This document shows positions 33,893 through 42,170 of a stretch of 64,000 nt of DNA, piece after piece. The stretch covers positions 1 to 64,000 of the forward strand of contig NZ_BJDL01000017.1 of assembly GCF_005405125.1 (NCBI RefSeq), given 5' to 3'. Each line of letters starts with the position of its first letter. Positions within the stretch are counted from its first letter, which is position 1. The stretch comes from Lactiplantibacillus songbeiensis (GTDB lineage Bacteria > Bacillota > Bacilli > Lactobacillales > Lactobacillaceae). The notes under the pieces were generated by a model. That model was not told where the DNA came from. It searched no databases and worked only from the letters and a program-made list of their open reading frames with translations. Made by a program: the position numbers and the translations under genes.

Positions 33893-33921
33893 AATATAGC
33901 ATACAATGTAAGCGATTGCAA
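33893..33921 (-). promoter_or_regulatory. Promoter with overlapping cre-like site for the candidate RNA
   Basis: On the minus strand TTGCAA (33916-33921) and TATATT (33893-33898) are exactly 17 bases apart. On the + strand TGTAAGCGATTGCA (33907-33920) fits the CcpA site consensus with one mismatch and covers the -35 box, a position that would give catabolite repression. Confidence 0.6.
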
Positions 33922-33994
33922 TAATTGTTGGATAATTGCTGGTTTATCGGTTGAGTTAGCTTTAAATACGCTTGATGCTAGATTGGATTAGATT

Positions 33995-34145
33995 GCCACT
34001 CTGGTTGGCCCAGAATCGGCTGGAACGTGGTGGCCGCGTTTGGAAGCCAAAGTTCGGTCTTCCAAGCCGGGCTTTATCTAAGTCGGAAGAACACCGACTA
34101 AGATAAACGACACCACTGAGCCAATTCTGGGCCGCCCGACGTTAG
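33995..34145 (+). repeat. Cloverleaf repeat A1, part of a composite
   Basis: Full copy with inner arms TTGGAAG/CTTCCAA and TTTATCTAAGTCGG/CCGACTAAGATAAA. With the reverse A3 copy at 34194-34337 and a 48-base spacer it forms the same composite as at 51645-51917 and 61586-61942, in opposite orientation. Confidence 0.92.
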
Positions 34146-34193
34146 CTAACAGAGATTGAAAAATTATCAATTGATTATTTTCAGTTCAGTTAT

Positions 34194-34337
34194 TTAGCCG
34201 AGGTGTTGAATTCTAAAATGCTCAGCCGTGTCGTTGTTCTTAACTCAGACTTAGGCCAAGGCCAGTTTTGAAGACCGTTGTTGGCTTCAAAACAGCCCAT
34301 GGCGTTCCAGTATTTTAGAGTCCAACCGGTAGGCGGC
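34194..34337 (-). repeat. Cloverleaf repeat A3, eroded
   Basis: The outer stem is CTAAAATGCT against AGTATTTTAG and the inner arms TTTTGAAG/CTTCAAAA remain. The second inner hairpin is degraded. It ends in CCAACCGGTAGGCGGC, the A3 type end box. Confidence 0.8.
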
Positions 34338-34445
34338 AATTTTAACTAGCACCAAGCGTATTTAAATCAACTTATCGATAACCAAAATAGTTAAACTGAT
34401 TATTGGCTGTGATACGGCTTTTTCTTCTTTTATTTGGCGAGCCAA

Positions 34446-34563
34446 AACGTGTTCGGGCCAACTGCTCCCTACGCTTGCTACGCGACTCAATCATACCGGA
34501 AAATCACTGGTATCATTGACTCACTAGGCAATGCTCAGGAGCAACTCGTTGGCCCGAACACTC
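34446..34563. repeat. Structured repeat C, copy 2
   Basis: The outer arms GTGTTCGGGCCAA and TTGGCCCGAACAC are perfect 13-base complements, and an inner hairpin has arms CAATCATACCGG and CTGGTATCATTG. It aligns with copy 1 at 23472-23595 and likewise directly abuts a minus-strand terminator. Confidence 0.78.
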
Positions 34564-34564
34564 T

Positions 34565-34639
34565 AAAAAACACCCCAGTCAGCTGACGCCAACCAGGATG
34601 CCTAAAATTAATAGCGGTCGTAATCGCTATCTATCTGAT
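34565..34639 (-). ncRNA. Candidate ~75-nt small RNA
   Basis: Between a consensus-like promoter and a terminator lie only about 75 bases with no reading frame. The RNA would carry one hairpin, ATAGCG/CGCTAT (34611-34630), and the terminator hairpin CCTGGTTGGC/GCTGACTGGG (34573-34597) with a T run. No gene follows on that strand before lplA. Confidence 0.5.
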
Positions 34640-34645
34640 ACTCAT

Positions 34646-34674
34646 ATTATAAGTCGTCGTGATAGCGCTGCCAA
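34646..34674 (-). promoter_or_regulatory. Promoter of the 75-nt RNA
   Basis: TTGGCA (34669-34674) and TATAAT (34646-34651) on the minus strand with a 17-base spacer. Confidence 0.6.
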
Positions 34675-34741
34675 GTTTTAAGTTCGGTTAATAACCAAAA
34701 GATTCACCCCGCCCTTTACCGGGTTTGCTAAACTAAAAGGC

Positions 34742-34769
34742 TTACAGGTCACTAATTTAATGCTAAAAT
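34742..34769 (+). promoter_or_regulatory. Promoter of the universal stress protein gene
   Basis: TTACAG and TAAAAT with a 16-base spacer, 40 bases before the start codon. Confidence 0.5.
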
Positions 34770-34808
34770 AGTGTTATTAATTAGCTACTAAAAACGGGGG
34801 TAACCATT

Positions 34809-35258
34809 ATGTTACAACAATATCAAAATATCTTGGTACCAGTTGACGGCTCCAAGGTCACCGAAGAAGTGCTAAAACGCGGCATTGAAGTTGCTAAGCG
34901 CAATAACACCCATCTCGATATCTTAAACGTGCTTGAAGTTAACCAGTTCAGTGACACCTATGGCGGGGCAGTCAGTGGCGATGTCATCTACAAACTTTCA
35001 GAAGACGTTCAAAAACGCCTCGAGGAATTAAAACAAGAAGCTATTGACGCCGGTGTCAGTGACGTTGAAATGCACGTGCGGTTTGGTAATCCTAAGACCG
35101 TCATTGCCCGTGAATTTCCAGCCGACCATCACAACGAATTAATCATGATTGGCTCAACTGGCCTCTCTGCTGTTGAACGCTTAATGGTTGGTTCCGTCAC
35201 CACTTACGTCAGCCGTAATGCGGTCTGTGACGTTTTAATTGTTAAACCAGACAAATAA
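34809..35258 (+). CDS. Universal stress protein (UspA family)
   Basis: A 149-residue single-domain Usp. It starts with NILVPVDGSKVTEEVLKRG and carries the nucleotide-binding end motif MIGSTGLSAVERLMVGSVTTYV (G-2x-G-9x-G-S/T), so it should be an ATP-binding type. Such proteins help survival in acid, starvation and other stress; L. plantarum-type genomes have several. The ATG has a GGGGG site. Monocistronic with a terminator at 35267-35296. Confidence 0.92.
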   Translation: MLQQYQNILVPVDGSKVTEEVLKRGIEVAKRNNTHLDILNVLEVNQFSDTYGGAVSGDVIYKLSEDVQKRLEELKQEAIDAGVSDVEMHVRFGNPKTVIAREFPADHHNELIMIGSTGLSAVERLMVGSVTTYVSRNAVCDVLIVKPDK

Positions 35259-35266
35259 GTAACCTC

Positions 35267-35296
35267 AAAATAACGCGGTGACGCGTTATTTTTTTA
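35267..35296 (+). terminator. Terminator of the universal stress protein gene
   Basis: AATAACGCG pairs with CGCGTTATT, followed by TTTTT. Confidence 0.92.
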
Positions 35297-35323
35297 TGCT
35301 ACTTGGAAAGGCGGTTCGCTAAC

Positions 35324-36211
35324 ATGTACTGGACTAAAACAATCACAATTCCGGCTAACCTCAACCAAGCCACCGTTCGGACTTGTCTACAAACGTGGCT
35401 TTTACCTAAGCGGATTCAGGGTCAGTTACGTCAAGGCCGCCGCCTCTGGGTCAATCAGGTGCCCGCATCGGTGGCAACGGTAGTACAGACGGGAGATGCT
35501 TTGATGATGCAATTCATCCCAACTGACTTTCGCACGCCAATCTCCAGTTACCAGCCAGATTCTGCGGCGGGTATTGAGATTTTATATCAAAACCAAGACT
35601 TATTAGTCGTCAATAAACCGGCTGGCGTGAAGGCTCATCCAAACCAGCCAGCTGAAGTCGGTTCAATTCTAAACCACCTAGCCGCGTTCCTCCAGCCAAC
35701 TAGGCAAGCGCCTTACATGGTTCATCGGCTTGATCAGCAAACGTCTGGGGCGATGTTAGTTGCCTTAAATCCGGTGGTCGTGCCGATTCTCGACCGGCTC
35801 ATCAGCAGCAAGCAGATTCACCGAACTTATTATGCTTGGGTCTGGGGCCAGTTCACGACTGCCAGTGGCCAGTTCAACGATCCGATTGGTCATCATCCGA
35901 CTGATAAGCGCAAACGTTGGATTAACACTGCCGATGCGCAATCGGCACTAACTGAGTACCAAGTTATCCGGCAAACAGCTGGTCAAACCCTAGTCAAGCT
36001 TGATTTGCAAACCGGCCGCACCCATCAATTACGAGTCCACTTAGCCGCCAACGGTCACCCTATCATGGGCGATCCACTCTATGACCCGCGCGCGGCTACC
36101 GTGCCACGATTAATGTTGTATGCCGTGCAATTACATCTACAGCTGCCATTCAGTACCGAACTCGTTACGGTCAAAGCGCCTTTGCCGAAAATTTTTCAAT
36201 TAATGACTTAA
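35324..36211 (+). CDS. Pseudouridine synthase, RluA/RluD family
   Basis: A 295-residue enzyme that isomerises uridines in rRNA or tRNA. The catalytic Asp is in MVHRLDQQTSGAML (near residue 137), and other family boxes are LLVVNKPAGVKAHP (near 100), LDLQTGRTHQLRVHLA (near 228) and HPIMGDPLYDP. A short S4-like N-terminal domain precedes them. A TTG seven codons upstream coincides with the ribosome-binding site itself, so the ATG at 35324 is the start. The target nucleotide cannot be inferred. Confidence 0.9.
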   Translation: MYWTKTITIPANLNQATVRTCLQTWLLPKRIQGQLRQGRRLWVNQVPASVATVVQTGDALMMQFIPTDFRTPISSYQPDSAAGIEILYQNQDLLVVNKPAGVKAHPNQPAEVGSILNHLAAFLQPTRQAPYMVHRLDQQTSGAMLVALNPVVVPILDRLISSKQIHRTYYAWVWGQFTTASGQFNDPIGHHPTDKRKRWINTADAQSALTEYQVIRQTAGQTLVKLDLQTGRTHQLRVHLAANGHPIMGDPLYDPRAATVPRLMLYAVQLHLQLPFSTELVTVKAPLPKIFQLMT

Positions 36212-36267
36212 CAAAACTAACAGCCTTACCAATGATTGTTACCTGTTGGCAAGGCTGTTAGTTTTAG
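36212..36267. terminator. Bidirectional terminator
   Basis: AAAACTAACAGCCTT pairs with AAGGCTGTTAGTTTT between convergent genes. Confidence 0.92.
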
Positions 36268-36285
36268 AACATTTTATCAATAAGT

Positions 36286-37296
36286 TTAACGCTGATAATC
36301 CATCTGATCGGCAGTCAACGGTCCGACTAATTCATGTGGTTGATAGGGTGCTTCCAAATAGTGAACATCGTCAGCGCTTAGGTGCAGATCTAACGCTTTA
36401 ACTGCGCCACTCAAATGATGTGCTTTAGTCGCCCCAATAATCGGTGCAGTAACACCAGGCTTTTGCAGCAACCATGCTAAAGCCACTTGAACCCGATCCA
36501 CGCCATACTTAGCTGCAACGTCACCAACACGCTTGATAATCGGCATATCTAACGCTTTGCTAGCATCATACTTCGAACGGGCAACCGTGTCAGTCGCGTA
36601 ACGTTTCGTATCGCCAGCCCAATCACGAGTCAAGCGGCCAGACGCTAAGGGACTGTACGGGGTTACTGCAATCTTTTGGTCCAAACATAACGGCAACATT
36701 TCCCGTTCTTCTTCTCGATACAACAAATTCAAATGGTTCTGCATCGACACAAACTTCGTCCAACCATGTAATTCCGCGACTGCTTGGGCCTTTTCGAATT
36801 GCCAAGCAAACATCGCCGATGCCCCGATATAACGAACTTTACCAGCTTTAACCACATCGTTCAAAGTTGACATTGTCTCTTCAATCGGCGTTCTGTAATC
36901 CCAGCGATGAATGACGTATAAATCGACATAATCTGTTTGTAGCCGCTGCAAACTCTGATCAATTTGTGACATGATGGCTTTGCGCGATAGCCCAGCCAAA
37001 TTTGGCACCTTTTCTGGGGTAAAAAATACTTTCGTTGCGAGTACAATCTGATCGCGGTGCGCTAGCTTTTTCAACGCTTGACCGACAAACCGTTCACTAT
37101 CACCGTGTGAGTAAATATTAGCCGTATCAAAAAAGTTGATGCCTAAATCCAACGCCTGCTTGATAACTTGCTCACTCTGATCGGCATCAACAGCCCACGG
37201 AAACATCCCAGTTGACGGCTTGCCAAACCCCATTGTGCCCAAACACAGCCGTGAAACATCTAATCCCGTACCACCAAACTTCGTATATTCCATCAT
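36286..37296 (-). CDS. Aldo/keto reductase (YajO/AKR11-like)
   Basis: A 336-residue NADP(H)-dependent reductase. Signature elements are GINFFDTANIYSHGDSE with the catalytic Asp and Tyr (near residues 54-62), VLATKVFF with Lys (near 87) and YVIHRWDY with His (near 130). The C-terminal cofactor loop is APIIGATKAHH. It differs from the shorter reductase at 28311 and belongs to the larger oxidoreductase branch (YajO, IolS). Substrate unknown. Two adjacent ATG codons follow a GAAAGAAG site; either may start the protein. Confidence 0.9.
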   Translation of the reverse strand: MMEYTKFGGTGLDVSRLCLGTMGFGKPSTGMFPWAVDADQSEQVIKQALDLGINFFDTANIYSHGDSERFVGQALKKLAHRDQIVLATKVFFTPEKVPNLAGLSRKAIMSQIDQSLQRLQTDYVDLYVIHRWDYRTPIEETMSTLNDVVKAGKVRYIGASAMFAWQFEKAQAVAELHGWTKFVSMQNHLNLLYREEEREMLPLCLDQKIAVTPYSPLASGRLTRDWAGDTKRYATDTVARSKYDASKALDMPIIKRVGDVAAKYGVDRVQVALAWLLQKPGVTAPIIGATKAHHLSGAVKALDLHLSADDVHYLEAPYQPHELVGPLTADQMDYQR

Positions 37297-37484
37297 TAGA
37301 CTTCTTTCTAATTGGTCAATTTCGACCAACTTACCACGCCAGTTGACCTACTAATGACGTTTAACTAGCTGTTAATACTTAAAGCATAGTGATGACCACT
37401 AAAAATGTAAAATGCTTAGTTTTCATGTTCCATCATACATTTTGCGTATAACTATTCAAAAAGGCATCTACAAAACACACGTTA

Positions 37485-37637
37485 ATTAACGTCGGGCGGG
37501 CCAGAGTTGGCTCAGTGGTATCGTTTATCTTGGTCGGTGATTTTCCGACTTAGATAACCCCCGGCTTGTAGAAGACCGCACTTGGCTTCCAAACACGGCC
37601 ACCACGTTCCAGCCGGTTCTCGGCCAACCAGAGTGGC
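37485..37637 (-). repeat. Cloverleaf repeat, subfamily A1
   Basis: Inner arms TTTATCTTGGTCGG/CCGACTTAGATAA and TTGTAGAAG/CTTCCAA (with a bulge). Outer stem CCAGAGTTGGCT/AGCCGGTTCTCGG is slightly eroded. It lies between the aldo/keto reductase promoter and the end of the phosphoketolase gene. Confidence 0.9.
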
Positions 37638-37664
37638 AAGCAAAGCTCAAATTTAGGTCAACGT

Positions 37665-37694
37665 AAAAAGACGCCCACCAAAGTGAGCGTCTTT
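37665..37694 (-). terminator. Terminator of the phosphoketolase gene
   Basis: AAAGACGCTCAC pairs with GTGGGCGTCTTT on the minus strand, followed by T. Confidence 0.88.
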
Positions 37695-37702
37695 AATCAA
37701 CT

Positions 37703-40069
37703 CTATTTCAAACCGGTCCATTGCCAATCATTAACTTCTGGCAAATCATCACCGGCATCCCGAATATAAGCAGCATGTTTAGCTAACATATCGTCCATCT
37801 GTTGGACGAACGCCGCCCCGATATTTTCCATAGCTGGTTGAGCAGCAATCGCTGCTTTAGCTAAATCGAAACGGTCCATTTGGTTCATCACCCGCACATC
37901 AAATGGCGTGGTAATATCCCCATTTTCACGATAACCGTGGACATGTAGATTATGATTGTGACGATCAAAGAAGATGTCACGCACCAAATCTTCATAACCA
38001 TGGAACGCGAAGACAACTGGTTTGTCCTTAGTAAAGTAGTGGTCAAATTCTTGATCACTCAACCCTCGTGGATCCTTTTCAGGATGACGTAACTTCAATA
38101 AATCAACCACGTTGACGAAGCGAATCTTCATTGTTGGGAAGTGCTTGTGCAATAAGTCAATCGCGGCTAACGTTTCCAAGGTTGGTTCAGTCCCAGCCGC
38201 AGCGAAGACGATATCGGGTTCACTACCTTGATCAGTACTTGCCCAATCAACAATCCCTAGCCCATTGTCAACTAACTTCTTCGCTTCTTCAATCCCGAAC
38301 CATTGCTGGCGTGGGTGCTTTGAAGTGACGACATAGTTAATCTTCTCTTGGCTCCGGAAGATCACATCACCAACGGCTAACAAGGTGTTCGCATCAGCTG
38401 GTAAATATTCCCGAATGTATTCGGGCTTCTTTTCAGCTAAATGCGTCAACGCCCCCGGATCTTGATGGGTGTACCCATTATGATCTTGTTGGAAAACAGT
38501 TGATGACGCAATGATGTTCAATGATGGATACTTTTGACGCCAATCAAGTTCATTGGCCTTCCGTAACCACTTGAAGTGTTGGGTCAACATTGAATCCACA
38601 ACGCGTAAGAAGGCTTCGTAACTGGCAAACAAACCATGCCGACCAGTTAAGACGTACCCTTCTAACCAACCTTCTGCTTGGTGTTCCGACAATTGGGCAT
38701 CCAAGACTCGGCCAGCCGGCGCTTCATATTGATCACTATCAGTATGGATGGGTTCCAACCATTGCCGATTAGTGGTTTCAAAGATCCCATACAACCGGTT
38801 CGACATCGTTTCATCGGGACCAAACAACCGGAAGTTATCCGGATTCTTTTTAATCACATCGCGCAAATAATCGGACCAAACTAACATATCTTGTTTAACG
38901 GTTTCGCCATGTTGCTGGTTATCAACCGCGTAATCCCGGAAGTTTGGTAAGTCCAACGCTTTCGGATTAACCCCACCATTTGTAATTGGGTTAGCCGCCA
39001 TCCGGGCTTGACCTTGCGGGATAATTTCAGCGATTTCTGGCTTTAATTGCCCGTCTTCGGTAAAGAGTTCGGCTGGACGGTATGATTGTAGCCAATCGGT
39101 TAACGCATCGGCGTGTTGCATATCATTTTGGTCGACTGGAATCGGAATCTGATGGGCACGGAACGAGCCTTCGATCTTATCGCCATCCCATGATTTTGGC
39201 CCGGTCCAGCCTTTAGGTGCCCGGAAGACAATCATTGGCCAAGTTGGTAAGCTGGCATCATTGGCTTCACGCGCATGCTTTTGAATCGCTTGAATCTTTT
39301 CAATCGCGGTATCCATGGCTTTAGCCATTTGTGGATGGACCTTTTCAGGATCAGTCCCTTCAACAAAGATGGGGTCCCAATCGAGGCCTTCAAAGTATTG
39401 CGTTAACTTTTCATCAGACATCCGACTGAGTAAGGTTGGGTTAGAAATCTTGAAGCCGTTTAAGTTCAAGATTGGCAAAACCGCCCCGTCATTGATTGGG
39501 TTGATGAACTTGTTGGATTGCCAAGAAGTCGCTAATGGCCCTGTTTCAGCTTCCCCATCGCCAACAACTACCGCTGCGATTTGATCAGGGTTATCTAGGA
39601 TAGCCCCCGTCCCATGCGATAAGGAGTACCCTAGTTCGCCACCTTCATGAATCGAACCCGGCGTTTCTGGGGCAGCATGTGAGGCGACCCCACCTGGGAA
39701 TGAAAATTGCTTGAAGAGCTTTTGCATCCCAGCTTTGTCTTGGGTGATTTCAGGATAGATGTCCGTATAAGTGCCATCCAAATAAGAGTTGGAGACCATC
39801 ACTTGGCCGCCATGACCAGGACCTTCAACGTAAAATAGGTTAACGCCATACTTGTTAATAACCCGGTTTAAATGGGCATACACAAAGTTTTGCCCGGCAA
39901 TCGTCCCCCAATGGCCGATTGGATGAACTTTAACGTCACTGGCCTTTAATGGCCGTTGTAATAATGGATTCGCTTTTAAATATAATTGGCCGACTGATAA
40001 ATAATTGGCTGCCCGCCAATATTGGTCAACCTTCTGCAAATATGCTGGTGATGAATAATCAGTTGTCAT
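37703..40069 (-). CDS. xpk: Xylulose-5-phosphate/fructose-6-phosphate phosphoketolase
   Basis: A 788-residue thiamine-diphosphate enzyme, the full length of the family. It splits xylulose 5-phosphate (and often fructose 6-phosphate) with phosphate to acetyl phosphate and glyceraldehyde 3-phosphate (or erythrose 4-phosphate), the key step of heterofermentative and pentose metabolism. Signatures are [10 protein letters not shown] (near residue 80), [12 protein letters not shown] (near 143) and the cofactor motif [16 protein letters not shown] (near 173), with [14 protein letters not shown] in the second half. The ATG has an AAGGAGCGG site. It is monocistronic, with a CcpA site at its promoter and a GntR/UTRA regulator gene upstream. 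Confidence 0.97.
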   Translation of the reverse strand: MTTDYSSPAYLQKVDQYWRAANYLSVGQLYLKANPLLQRPLKASDVKVHPIGHWGTIAGQNFVYAHLNRVINKYGVNLFYVEGPGHGGQVMVSNSYLDGTYTDIYPEITQDKAGMQKLFKQFSFPGGVASHAAPETPGSIHEGGELGYSLSHGTGAILDNPDQIAAVVVGDGEAETGPLATSWQSNKFINPINDGAVLPILNLNGFKISNPTLLSRMSDEKLTQYFEGLDWDPIFVEGTDPEKVHPQMAKAMDTAIEKIQAIQKHAREANDASLPTWPMIVFRAPKGWTGPKSWDGDKIEGSFRAHQIPIPVDQNDMQHADALTDWLQSYRPAELFTEDGQLKPEIAEIIPQGQARMAANPITNGGVNPKALDLPNFRDYAVDNQQHGETVKQDMLVWSDYLRDVIKKNPDNFRLFGPDETMSNRLYGIFETTNRQWLEPIHTDSDQYEAPAGRVLDAQLSEHQAEGWLEGYVLTGRHGLFASYEAFLRVVDSMLTQHFKWLRKANELDWRQKYPSLNIIASSTVFQQDHNGYTHQDPGALTHLAEKKPEYIREYLPADANTLLAVGDVIFRSQEKINYVVTSKHPRQQWFGIEEAKKLVDNGLGIVDWASTDQGSEPDIVFAAAGTEPTLETLAAIDLLHKHFPTMKIRFVNVVDLLKLRHPEKDPRGLSDQEFDHYFTKDKPVVFAFHGYEDLVRDIFFDRHNHNLHVHGYRENGDITTPFDVRVMNQMDRFDLAKAAIAAQPAMENIGAAFVQQMDDMLAKHAAYIRDAGDDLPEVNDWQWTGLK

Positions 40070-40115
40070 ATTGTAATCCGCTCCTTAATTTGCCTAAGTG
40101 CCGTCAAGATGAATC

Positions 40116-40163
40116 TGACATCGTTTACAAGTACCATCTTATCAAGTTATTTTTTAAAGTCAA
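40116..40163 (-). promoter_or_regulatory. Phosphoketolase promoter with cre site
   Basis: On the minus strand TTGACT (40158-40163) and TAAGAT (40136-40141) are 16 bases apart. The cre site TGTAAACGATGTCA (40116-40129) fits the CcpA consensus almost perfectly and lies at the start of transcription, so glucose should repress the gene. Confidence 0.8.
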
Positions 40164-40174
40164 CCTTTTTTATT

Positions 40175-40190
40175 ATTGGAACGGTCCAAT
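40175..40190. promoter_or_regulatory. Palindromic operator candidate for the GntR/UTRA regulator
   Basis: ATTGGA and TCCAAT are separated by four bases, just upstream of the phosphoketolase -35 box. Size and symmetry suit a GntR-family dimer. Confidence 0.5.
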
Positions 40191-40220
40191 TATTAAATTT
40201 GGCAAATTGAAAGGACAATA

Positions 40221-40252
40221 AAACCGGCGATATTCGTACAATTACGCCGGTT
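40221..40252 (-). terminator. Terminator of the GntR/UTRA gene
   Basis: AACCGGCG pairs with CGCCGGTT on the minus strand, followed by a short T run. A second hairpin GACGAC/GTCGTC lies at about 40320-40340. Confidence 0.65.
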
Positions 40253-40391
40253 AGGAGATACTGATTTTATTTTTTATGAATTGGCAATTTTTGGCAACTT
40301 AAGTAAGCTAGTTCAAATTGACGACTAAAGCATTGTCGTCTCGATTTAAAGGCGCCTTAACCCTATCAAACGCCGCTATTTCCAGCTCAAC

Positions 40392-41111
40392 TCAGACTTT
40401 GACAAAGGTGGTATATTTCATATACCGATAATGCAGGCGCATGTTTGAGACTTCAAAGGGCGTCCCATCATCTAAGAAGAAGATCCCACTCATCACGCCA
40501 ACGGGTTCAGTTGGCTTGAGCGCTAATAACTTTTGATCATTTTCATTCGACGCATCAACTGAAATCGATAAGAATGACTTAGTAACCGCAGCATGTTTCG
40601 TGGCTTGAACATAGTTAAAGATCGACCCACTAATGACTTCCCGATTCAATTCTGGCACTAACTTAATCGGAATATAGCCCGTCTCAATCATGAACGGTTG
40701 GTTATCGAGCAAGCGTAAACGCTTTATCTCATAAACAAACTCATCTGGCCCTAAAAATAGGTCCTGTTGCAACTCTTGACTTGCAGGAATGACCTGAAAG
40801 TCTAATAATTGAATACTAGGGTGTGCGCCTTCAGTATTCAGACTGTCGGTAATCCCCAAATTCGTCCCTTCATATTGAAAAGACGATTGGTTTTTAAGAT
40901 ATAATGGATTGATAAACGTTCCGGACCCGCGCTTCTTGAAGATCAAGCCTTGGTTTGCCAACACATTCAATGCACGCTTGATCGAACTGCGGCTCACTTG
41001 ATATTGGTCACTGAGGCTCCGTTCATCTGGTAGCTTTTTATCAACGAATTCATTGGCCATAATCCGTTTTTTTAAATCGGTCATCACTTGTTGATAAACT
41101 AAATCGGCCAT
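40392..41111 (-). CDS. GntR family regulator with UTRA domain (HutC subfamily)
   Basis: A 239-residue regulator. The winged helix comprises LVYQQVMTDLKKRIM, KLPDERSLSDQYQVSRSSIK and RALNVLANQGLIFKKRGSGTF (residues 3-69). The UTRA effector domain fills residues 90-235 and ends with the typical FEVSNMRLHYRYMKY. HutC-type members sense sugar phosphates or related ligands. The start is ATG 41111 with an AAAGGAGGG site; the frame runs 69 codons further into a repeat and must not be used. Its position before the phosphoketolase gene and the palindrome there suggest it controls that gene, by inference. Confidence 0.9.
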   Translation of the reverse strand: MADLVYQQVMTDLKKRIMANEFVDKKLPDERSLSDQYQVSRSSIKRALNVLANQGLIFKKRGSGTFINPLYLKNQSSFQYEGTNLGITDSLNTEGAHPSIQLLDFQVIPASQELQQDLFLGPDEFVYEIKRLRLLDNQPFMIETGYIPIKLVPELNREVISGSIFNYVQATKHAAVTKSFLSISVDASNENDQKLLALKPTEPVGVMSGIFFLDDGTPFEVSNMRLHYRYMKYTTFVKV

Positions 41112-41182
41112 CCCGGTCCCTCCTTTATTTAATATAACTGGTTTACTGGGTATTAGAACTAATGCAACATCGTGCTTGTTTT

Positions 41183-41337
41183 CCGCTACGGTTGGTCTGG
41201 ATTGATGCTGGAACGTGGTGGCCGCGTTTGTGAGCCAAAATGCGGTCTCACAAGCCGGGCTTTTACTAGGCTGGGGAAAAACCACCCAGCCTAGTAAAAT
41301 GTCACCACTGAGCATCATCCAGCCCGCCCTACGCTAA
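41183..41337 (+). repeat. Cloverleaf repeat, subfamily A2
   Basis: Outer stem TCTGGATTGATGCT/AGCATCATCCAG, inner arms TTTGTGAG/CTCACAA and TTTTACTAGGCTGG/CCAGCCTAGTAAAA. The ends are CCGCTACGGTTGG and CCCGCCCTACGCTAA, which define subfamily A2. Confidence 0.93.
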
Positions 41338-41342
41338 ACTTG

Positions 41343-41490
41343 TCGAGCCCCTTAGCTGGGTGAATTATCCCAGGTTAGGGTCTGGGCCGACTTTTAAGAC
41401 GTGACTTTCGGCTTAAAAGCGCCCTGCAGACCGTCCTATGGCTGCAGGGTTGCCCCACCGCGAACCGGCTGGTCAACGGAGACGGTCATG
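41343..41490 (+). repeat. Structured repeat B, copy 2
   Basis: It aligns with 3104-3262. The first hairpin here is AGCTGGG/CCCAGGTT-type instead of GACCGG/CCGGTC, still paired; CTTTTAAG/CTTAAAAG and CTGCAG/CTGCAG follow, and the shared boxes GCGCCCTGCAGACCGT and GGTCAACG are present. It follows an A-type repeat directly and lies about 170 bases before a + strand gene, as copy 1 does. Confidence 0.75.
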
Positions 41491-41662
41491 CTCAGCATAT
41501 CCATCAGCTGTAATTACTGATGGCTTGATGCATCTAATAGCTAGTAACCCGTTAGGACTAATTATACCTGTAGTATAGCAGAGTTTGGACCATGATGGCA
41601 GAATACCCCGGTCCATTTAAACAATTGGAACGCACTTTTATGATTGTGAGGAAGAGATTAGC

Positions 41663-42166
41663 ATGTCAAAGAAGAAGAAAAAAGATCAATTAGGTAAAAC
41701 TTTAGTTGAAAAGATTTTAGATAAAGCCAATGTCAGCTATCAACAATTCGAATTTCCGACCGAAACGGAAGGCGATGTTGAACAGTTGCAAGTTGACCAT
41801 TTAGGCGTTGATGAACATCATATCTACAAGACTTTGGCGCTAATTGGTAATAAGACCGGGCCACTAGTTGGCGTCTTGCCTATAGATGAACATCTAAGCT
41901 ACAAAAAATTAGCTAAATTATCTGGCAATAAAAAAGTCGGCATGATTCCGCTAAAAGACTTGGAACGTACAACCGGCTACCAACATGGGGCCAACACCCC
42001 CGTGGGGATTTGGGAAACTAAGAAATTTCCAATTTTTATCAATGATAGTGCTAAAAAGCAAGGTAAAATGCTCGTATCATCCGGCAAAATTGGTCGGTCA
42101 ATTGAAATTGACGCTGAAGACCTACGCAAACTTGTGCATGGGACTTTTGGCGATTTAACGGAGTGA
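41663..42166 (+). CDS. ybaK: YbaK/EbsC family Cys-tRNA(Pro) deacylase
   Basis: A 167-residue trans-editing hydrolase that removes cysteine wrongly attached to tRNA-Pro. Recognisable parts are ILDKANVSYQQFEFPTETEGD at the N terminus, the catalytic-Lys region HHIYKTLALIGNKTG (near residue 55), KLAKLSGNKKVGMIPLKDLERTTGY in shortened form and PIFINDSAKKQGKMLVSSGKIGRSIEI near the end as GxxxxxI core. Length is normal. The ATG has an AGGAAGAGA site. A membrane protein gene follows after four bases, so both are likely co-transcribed. Confidence 0.9.
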   Translation: MSKKKKKDQLGKTLVEKILDKANVSYQQFEFPTETEGDVEQLQVDHLGVDEHHIYKTLALIGNKTGPLVGVLPIDEHLSYKKLAKLSGNKKVGMIPLKDLERTTGYQHGANTPVGIWETKKFPIFINDSAKKQGKMLVSSGKIGRSIEIDAEDLRKLVHGTFGDLTE

Positions 42167-42170
42167 TGCT

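Noticed and set aside
34194-34440. A Lacto-usp type leader upstream of the universal stress protein gene
   Set aside because: The sequence there is an eroded A3 repeat and the start of repeat C; I could not identify a leader on the + strand with its own fold.
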